A stretch of DNA of 60,000 nt from Takakia lepidozioides (lineage: Eukaryota > Streptophyta > Takakiopsida > Takakiales > Takakiaceae). The notes under the pieces were generated by a model. The model was not told the DNA's origin and searched no databases. It worked only from the letters and a program-made list of their open reading frames with translations. A program made the position numbers and the translations under genes. This document shows positions 52,793-60,000 of the stretch, piece after piece. The stretch spans positions 9,488,001 through 9,548,000 of the forward strand of contig CM060732.1 of the NCBI GenBank assembly GCA_030704615.1. Direction: 5' to 3'. The stretch's first letter is position 1, and each line of letters starts with the position of its first letter.

Positions 52793-53377
52793 CGACGCAA
52801 TGGCGTGAGCGTTGTGCGTGAGCGCGCGAGCGTACGCTCATGCCAGCTGACGTGGCGTGAGCGTCATGTCAGCATGCTGATGTGGCGGCAAATGATGACG
52901 TGGCACTGTCCGTCATCTGCCACGTCAGCATCAACATGCACCGCCTATAACCGAGGATGGTCCTATGATCGTGGAATTAATGCAGGGAATCTTGCCTGAA
53001 TAGAATCAAGACTACCATGTGGCCTACAATTGTAGCATCCAACATTGTGCAATTACAAATGCTTGTTTCACTTTTGCAATTACGAGGATGAGAAAATATC
53101 CTCACAAAGTGTGCGCCATAAAGGCTGCCACGGGAAGACCTTCCTCCCTCCTCAAATAACAATGAGAGTTAGGATCATCTTCAAAAGATGATTGTAGTGC
53201 ATAGCGACAGCAAGACATGTAGACTTCGAACGGTGCAATGACAAATGTGCTTTTAAAAGTTGCCACTCAGAGCTCACTCCGTATAGTTGGAGGCCATATC
53301 ATTGCACCGCCGACGAATTGATGTGAATTACACATTTCAAATCATGGTCGTCCACATACCACATTGCATAGTTGATG
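52793..53377. other. GC-skewed segment with imperfect inverted repeat; no gene
   Basis: GCGTGAGCG/GAGCGTACGCTCATG repeats at 52803-52870 are followed by an imperfect hairpin with arms at 52874-52900 and 52911-52931 (ATGCTGATGTGGC against GCCACGTCAGCAT). This may be a terminus of the Mutator-like element or of the unit carrying the Ty3-C fragment. Confidence 0.45.
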
Positions 53378-56300
53378 CTACCTATGTGTTGTATCCCGCT
53401 GCAATAGAGTATCGACCTCATTGAAACTCATAGTGGCCTGGTGAATGAAGTTGTCACGTTTGGGATCGCAAACCATCCTCTTCAAAAATATGAAATACAA
53501 ATGTTTGCAAGGTATGAATTTACCTCTCTTGCCCAAACTGGTTGATAGCATATTCACAAAATCAGGACATGTGCAATTGGGGAAATTGGAAACCGTGATG
53601 TCGTAGGTCCTATCATGAACAGCAGATGTGGAAGTGATGATTGTGAATACCCGACCATATCCTGGATCGGGTACTTCCGTGGTGCTTCCAACACGAGCTT
53701 GGAGCATTCTTGCGGACTCCACTTTGCCAAAGTGTTCAGCGGTGGAGGGAAACGCCGAACGAGCTTTCCATCTCGTTTGGTTGGCCACAAGTCAGGATTT
53801 GCTGGGGGGACCCGGGAGGACGCAGAAGTAGTAGCACATGCATGGAGTTGGGGTTGTCTCGCAAGGGAAAAACCTGCCTCCTCCAACATTTCAATCTCAT
53901 GAAAGCTGAGATGTGTTCCCACCTTCACGGGCCAAACGGTTGGAGGAGATGGCTTCATCACTACGGAAGGACGCATAGTTCCATGCACACATCTGGCACA
54001 ATCATCTGCGCAGAACCAGAACTTGTGGTTCTTGGCTTCTGGTTGACCGTATGGACGCATCAAACCCGTGAAAGTCGGAGCAGGAGTACGGGCACCACCT
54101 CTGGATATAGATGAAGTGCACTTCTCGAAATTAGTTGCCCTGATCGCTGTACATTTCACACGAGACCCTACACTTGTGCGTTCTATGTGCCAAACGTGGT
54201 CAGGGCATGCGGACTCAAGCACATCAAGGGGGTTGTTTCTCTCCTGCACCATTTCAGTGGCACTGTTTGATGCTGGAGCTTGCCGTCGTGTTGGAGGTTC
54301 CTCCACAATGGAGGTTCCGGACATGGAGCTGTCATGCAGGGGAACACGAGGCTTTGAGAAGTTATCACGGTCTGCCCTGTGCAAATCGGAATCCGAACCA
54401 GGTGGAGGTTCAATTTCCTCTTACAGAAGCCGAATCTCTCCTCCCCTTCAAGATGTGGAACTCTAGAAACAAGTGGCGTTCCCTGGGCATACATGCTCAC
54501 CGCCCGTGCTATCTTGATTGGATCCCCAGATCTGTTTGCAGCACGCAACATCATTTCCCATTTGTCCGGACCCTTGCCACCAACCTCACCTCGTAAGAAA
54601 TCACGGTATCGGGTTTATTGTTGCAAGGCACGTATCAAATCATCTGTTGTTGCCACATACAAATCCCGACCTTGTTTCCCAGACTGCTGCAACCATGCGT
54701 TGTGCACATTTTCTGCCAAATTGCAAGATGGCATGTCCGCCATTTCCTCAATGGACATGTTCTGCAAAGTGCAGAACCACACTTCAAAACAGTGAACAGA
54801 AAACAACATAAAGAAAGCGAGGACACAATAAAATGGAAAGTAAATGTATGAATAAAGCAATAAATATAAGCCTCGTACCACTGGCATGGCTGCTCCCCAC
54901 TGTCTATACCGGAAGTGCCAAAACGCCAGCCAATCTTCTAATGTTCTCATACTCTCAAGTGATGCAGCTCCAGAAGAGAACCACCAGGCACGAATTGTCT
55001 GGAACAAAGTGTCCGCCTCCTTCATTGTTCTAGCATCTTTGTACTCTTTACACAATTTACGGTGCTGAGTCTGCATCTCTGGTTTGATGTCCAACTTTGT
55101 ATGTTTTTCCAGAGATTGTGTCCAATGGAATAGACATGTACGCTCTCTTCTTCGCATTGGCACTTTTGGGTCGCCCGATCCGAAGACAATACAAACAGCA
55201 TTGAAATTTGCTTGAGTACTATCCGCCATGAAACCTGCGAAATTTGGAGATGGCAGCCCATGACACGTATCAGGGAATTCCACATGAGCTTCTGGGATTC
55301 CGTATCCTCGGATTGCATGTCACAAACTGCAATTGTCATAACTCGTTGGTACACTGGATCGTAGACATGACAAGCCATTGTCGTCCAATCCTTCACTCGT
55401 TTCACATGATCAAACATAAGAAAACAGTTCTGCAAGTCCCCAGTCTTCTGCATCCGCTTCACGAGGCTAACCCCACTGCCCTTCCCGACAGTCGACATTT
55501 TGAAAAGAAAAACTTTGATGGCACCTTGACCTAGAAATACATTGTCCTAGATGTAATCGTACTTGCTCACTCGTTTCAACTCCAAAATGTTGTCTATGTA
55601 GTCTCTGATACCAGAGCCCATTCTTAATGCATTGATCTGATGCCGAATGTTAGGTGAACTCAAACTGGAGAAATGATCCATGACCAGGTCCAATGCTGCA
55701 CCGTCAAGTTTAGTCCCCACATAATCCCCTTCACTCAAAATATGGCTTTCCAAGAAGGACTTGCTTGCGCCAAGAGCAATTGCAGATGTTGTTGCGGATG
55801 GGTTTCTCCCGAACTCATGTTTAATCAACCTCGATACTGTCTCAACACTCTCCCTGTAATCCCCCTTCGAGACAGGATGGTTATGGAATCCGAAATGCAC
55901 ACAAGCTCTTGTCATTGTTTTCAAACGGTGGACAACATAGTGTACCAAGCAGGATGGCACAAGTTTGCAGAATTTCAGACGAAAGTGTTTGCCGGTGGTG
56001 GGGCAGTCCCAGGCTGAAATGGATTTTCCGCCAGACCCTCCCATTCGCTTTGATTATGAACCCCAGACTGAAGAAAATGTCTGCAATTCAAATTATCACA
56101 CCTAAGGTATCCATTGCAAACTGTTTTCCTGAAAACAAGCTTGTCATCATTCTCAATATTGGATGTTTTTGTTCTGCACCACGGGTGCCCGTCGTGTTTC
56201 TTGTCCATTCCATGCATCATGATTGTTACACCTCCAACTCGTGGAGGAGGAGGCAGCTCGAATAGGATATCGCCATCAAAAGTCTCTGGCAAGAACTTCA

Positions 56301-56862
56301 CAGGCACCTGCTTCAAAGATTCCCAATCAATTCCTTGCAACTCACTTTTGAATCCAGTCATTCCTCCCATCGCCCGTAGTTTTGGGATGACACTACAAAT
56401 CTCTTCTTCATCAGCTTCTCCAACCACAGTAGGAAGGACTGGATTTGGAATTTCACTTATGTCATCATTGGACGAATCCGAAAGCTCAACGATTGGAGTG
56501 GAGGACGTCTGTTCTTTTTTCACCACCACCTCCCTCTTGTCTTCAACGACCGAAGCAGCAGTCCCGGGCATCACATATGACCCAAGGGACTTTCGCCGAG
56601 GCTCTCCAAGTACTTTGTATCGACCAGGGCGCACTCTCCACTGGCTGACATGAGCCGTCTCATCACGGTTTTGGAAAGAGTATTTCAACCACTTCCCTTT
56701 CAAATCGTACACCTTTTTCTCCAAAAAGATGGAGCCATTCTGAAGCTGAAAATGGGTAGCCAAGACATGTTCCAGAACAATTGCAAATCCATTGTCAAGG
56801 ACTTCCTGGGAGAACGGCATTGGTTTGTCGTCAGAGAAGAACTCCGCTTCAGAGGAAGCCAT
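53378..56862 (-). pseudogene. Mutator-like transposase with SWIM zinc finger (copy 2)
   Basis: Order on the minus strand: N-terminal region (56862-55975, MASSEAEFFSDDKPMPFS, LFELPPPPRVGGVTIMMHG); zinc-cluster region (to 55547, MTRACVHFGFHNHPVSKGDY); catalytic region (55498-54615: FLMFDHVKRVKDWTTMACHV, MQSEDTESQKLMW, GFMADSTQANFNAV, CLFHWTQSLEKHT). An in-phase GT-AG intron (about 54762-54881) comes before NMSIEEMADMPSCNLAENVH. After more frame changes a SWIM finger appears (NCTCPDFVN...CKHLYFIFLKR, about 53480-53580). SWIM fingers after the catalytic core are typical of plant Mutator-like elements. At least four frame breaks mean it is not functional as read. Terminal inverted repeats were not found. 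Confidence 0.78.
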
Positions 56863-58068
56863 CTTCCTTCCTCGTGTACGTTGATACCTTGCTATCGCAG
56901 ACCTTCAGTGTAAATCGGTTTACTGATCCAGAACACAGTTGAAGAATGAGCAGAGAATATGGCGGAGGAAGCTCAGACGACGACTGTGCATATTATGTTA
57001 TTCCTTCTAGATATGCAGCCGTCCATTTTAATTACTTTTCTTGTGGGCCCAGTGGTCAAAGTATCCCTAGGAGCAATGTCGGCAGCTGTTAAACCGTTAA
57101 TCAAAACCTCATCAATAAACACAATAACAAGCCGACTTCCTGGAAGCATGCCACAGGATCTGAGGGTGGGATTGCAGATTAAGTAAATGTATCTTTATAC
57201 TACTACCAATGATCATGCGCACCTGGAAAGTTCAAAATGTGAAATGAACGTGGGGTTGGCTAACAAGGATGAACGTGTATGATATCCCAAAATTTGTCAT
57301 CAAACTCTCGTTCATTTACATATATTTGTCTAAGACTGTGCGCCAAGATTTCTGGGATTCGCTGTTATTTTTAAATATTGAAACCGTTCTAATAAAGAAC
57401 ACGCCGTTTATTTTGGGCGACACACGTCAGACATCAATAACTGAATATGAACAGTTGTACACTAATTGCTGGCATGTGCACTATTAAGGGAACGACTATG
57501 TGTAACGGTCACGCGAGAGGGAATCCGATGCTTCTAGAGACAAGCATCAACGCACACAATCCCGCAAGAAATCGGGAGTCACTTCGTTTTTCTACTTTTC
57601 GCGCTTAGAGGGAGAGTGGTAGTCAAGCTAGAGAGGGTTCCTTCTACAATACGAAAGAGAAAGTCTCTTTATTTTACTTCCCTTAGAGAGAGACGCAGAG
57701 CAAGAGAGCAAATGACGAGGCGTCATTTGTTGGAGCTACCGACCATCACCACAAAACAACGGTGATTTGCTTTCTACTCCTCTGTCAAGGGTTTACCGCA
57801 CAATGAGTGGGTGACTGACGGTACCGTCAATCACCGTTGTTCAGATCATACAGTCTGTCTGATTGCCTTTCAAGCAGTCCTTCCTCTTCCCTTCTTTAGC
57901 AGGAACATGTAATTGAAGTCTACTGAATTGTGAGATGGGCCCCCATTGTACAGAGCAGTACCACCCTACCATTCGCGAAACATTGCCTTTCAATATGTAA
58001 TTCTAAAAAACATTGCCGAACCTCCTTCATCGGGAGGTCCTTCTCCCCCTAAGACAGTGACACCCTAA
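56863..58068. other. Upstream side of the transposase; no gene recognised
   Basis: No family motifs. Short open frames at 56959-57186 and 57269-57487 look random. The stretch 57495-57900 has AGAGAGAGA-rich and GGTGATTG/CAATCACC motifs and could be part of an unrecognised LTR, but no partner copy is in the window. Confidence 0.4.
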
Positions 58069-58195
58069 ACCCTATTCCCGCGGACACTCATTTCCGGAAA
58101 ATAGTCTTGCTCATGTTTTTTCGACACTTACGACTCTGCTCCTGGCTCATGCCGCTCATGGCTCATGGCTCATGGCTCATGAAATACAGCCCCCA
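58069..58195 (+). repeat. GCTCATG-rich flank, copy 2
   Basis: CCCTAAACCCTATTCCCGCG, GGACACTCATTTCC, then four GGCTCATG units and ATGAAATACAGCCCCC lead directly into Ty3-C sequence. Compare 52020-52103. The CCCTAAACCCTA part is telomere-like by chance or origin. Confidence 0.6.
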
Positions 58196-60000
58196 TTGTT
58201 TGGACAATCTTTCCTTCTCAGTTCCACAGGGAATTTGATTCACATCAAATTCTTTAATTCTCCAACCACCATGATCCCACCAGATGCCTGTCACATCTGG
58301 TTGTTCATGACCCAGTTCCCCAGTATGGTCGCCAAATGTCGAGCGGCTTTTACTCACCCATCCCTTCGCTATCCGAGGTGGAAACTCCAAGATAGAAGAG
58401 TTGGATATCTCTAAGCACTCAACCCGCTCAGAACAATCAGTCATGACCTACAGCTAGTGAATCATGGTAGTGCTTCCTATTTGTATTCCTTCTTACCTTC
58501 ATGTTATCAATTTACCTTACCGTGTATACTGAAGCATCAGATTGCTTCAGTATCTACTATGTTCCAATTAATCATGCATTCATTCCACAGCTTCTCTCAT
58601 GTCTCTCTACACAGTATGTTTGTATCGATTCAGTATCGGATTAAGATTAATCATGTATCATGCCTATGCCATGGTGTCCCTAATCTACCCTACTGTATAA
58701 TTTTACAGCTTGCATGAATTAAGCCTCAATCAAGTCATCATCTCCTCTTCACTGTTTCCGCTCTCTGTTACGTCTCCCCTTTCTGAACAAGTCGCCCTCC
58801 TCCCGAAGTGCTCCTCTTCCTGTTGCCGCCCTGCCTAATCTACCCACAAGCTGTTCTAACCACCTAACTAACTAACCGTCACCCCTAAAGTAACATGTTC
58901 CCTTTGCAGATGTCGTTCCCTGTCAATGATAACTGTTCCCCATGTACACTGTGACAGGCTGTGTCAAGCTGTGCCGAGCTGTGACTGGCTGTGTATAGCT
59001 GTGTCGGGCTGTGACTGGCTGTGCGAAGCTGTGTGGGGCTGTGTAAAGCTGTGTCGGGCTGTGACTGGCTGTGCGAAGCTGTGTGGGGCTGTGTAAAGTT
59101 GTGTGGGGCTGTGCGAAGCTGTGTCGGGTTGTATCAGACTGTGTCTAGCTGTGATAGACCGTGACAAGCTGTCTACCCCCCCCCCCCTAAAGCCTGCGCT
59201 TGCCACCCCTAAGGCTCTTGTTGGTCTCAGTCTACCATTCATAAGTCTGCGCAAAAATTAAGGGTACCCCACAGAACCCGTAAAAGCGTCTAAGTCCCAA
59301 GCAGCCCCCTAACAGGACTAAATTTCTTCCAAGCCAAATCCAGCACAATGGGAATTTGGTTGAAGGGCATAATCATAGCCTGACTGTACTCCCGTGCAGC
59401 AGGAGTCCTAGGTGGGTTAAAAGCAGCATCCCCCCATACCTCAGGCTGTGGTTTTGCTGTAGTAGCAACAGGGTCAGCTACATGCACAGCCACTTGCTGT
59501 GGTATTGGTACCACTGGCCCTTCTACCATTGGCATCTCCTGTGAAGAAGACTGAAAAATTAGAGTCCTGGCATGTAAATAAGTAGCCATCAGCTGCTCCT
59601 CAGGAACAAAGACTCTCTTGTCAATATTTGAACTCAGGTCATCCACTTGAGTCTGTAGGCCTTCCACATCCTCCTGTAGCTCCGCTATCCTACTATAGAC
59701 ATTGTCTATAGTAGTTGTGGCAATGTTTTGCACCTGCAATCTGAGCTTATTCATCTCGTCCTGGGTGAGCTTCCTTGGTGTTTTGCCTTCTACCGGCCCT
59801 TGTGCTAACCATACCTACATAAGGTGGTTATCCACCAAGTCCTGTGTGGCACCCCTGAGAGTCTGCTCCTCCGTGAGTCTGTACACATCTAATTGCTGCT
59901 GTAAAGCCTCCATACGCTTCGCATGAGGTTCAACCAGACCTGCATAGGCAGCAGCCAGATTATTGGCTTCCTTCCAAGCCTTGTTAGCCACAGAGAGTTC
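58196..60000 (-). mobile_element. Second Ty3-C copy, rearranged and continuing beyond the window
   Basis: Read on the minus strand: ORF3 (60000-59315, LQVQNIATTTIDNVYSRIAE, EVWGDAAFNPPRTPAAREYS) is cut at the codons for FSP and joined directly to an LTR (59314-58337, 978 bp, starting TGTTAGGGGGCTGC). This is followed by the primer-binding site and about 140 bp of leader (58336-58196). About 1 kb present in Ty3-C between that point of ORF3 and the LTR is missing. The LTR has its own GGCTGTG/CACAGCC array (58940-59170). The sequence near 59960 shows the unshifted version of the ORF3 frame that is broken at 46995. Confidence 0.88.
58940..59170. repeat. GGCTGTG/CACAGCC minisatellite in the second Ty3-C LTR
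   Basis: About twenty 10-bp units (GGCTGTGACT, AGCTGTGTCG, GGCTGTGCGA) on the + strand, that is, CACAGCC on the element's sense strand as in Ty3-C. The array differs in order and length from the other LTRs. Confidence 0.9.

Overview
This is plant nuclear DNA made almost entirely of transposable elements stacked inside one another. I see no rRNA, tRNA, CRISPR or bacterial-type operon. Plant indicators are two CACTA (En/Spm) TNP2-type transposases with GT-AG introns, a Mutator-like transposase with a SWIM zinc finger, PLS-type PPR fragments, a DRM-type methyltransferase fragment and three Ty3/gypsy families. The PLS-type PPR motifs suggest a land plant. The methyltransferase-carrying retroelement suggests a lineage near streptophyte algae, bryophytes, lycophytes or ferns, but the species cannot be fixed from this window.

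Left part (1-10.5 kb). AT-rich DNA holds a 170-bp tandem repeat and a DRM fragment. A zone then follows with subterminal-type repeats in inverted orientation (2453-3210 and 8173-9120) around a broken CACTA C-terminal half (4813-6221, +). The middle of a second CACTA TNP2 gene lies at 9230-10437 (-); its N-terminal exon is 21 kb away at 31593-31765 (-).

Central nest (10.5-31.4 kb). The TNP2 intron holds Ty3-A (10532-31352, target duplication CACAA). Ty3-A is split between gag and protease by a 17,572-bp CACTA element, CACTA-1 (12413-29984, duplication CAC, CACTAGTACA ends). CACTA-1 carries PPR fragments and a Ty3-A scrap, and is itself split by Ty3-B (14512-26138). Ty3-B is the key object: gag, protease, a complete-motif C5-cytosine DNA methyltransferase, RT, RNase H, integrase and a C-terminal PHD finger. 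Its end structure (half LTR, internal, full LTR, half LTR) is that of a two-LTR circle opened inside one LTR. LTR copies are nearly identical although the reading frames are broken many times.

Right part (31.4-60 kb). A two-exon gene of unknown function (32364-34084, -) has a ParB-like DGNHR motif. A satellite built of GGCGCC-centred perfect palindromes (35.1-36.2 and 49.5-50.3 kb) is interrupted by Ty3-C (36247-49514, duplication CCCCC), an Athila/Tat-like element with a very large extra ORF after integrase. Beyond it lie two oppositely oriented copies of one Mutator-like transposase (50504-51675 + and 53378-56862 -), a Ty3-C protease fragment, and a second, rearranged Ty3-C copy (58196-60000, -) that runs off the window.

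A 10-bp-period CACAGCC/GGCTGTG repeat recurs in Ty3-C LTRs, the Ty3-C internal region and the Ty3-B leader. No element here looks fully functional; the least damaged ORF is the two-exon gene at 32-34 kb.
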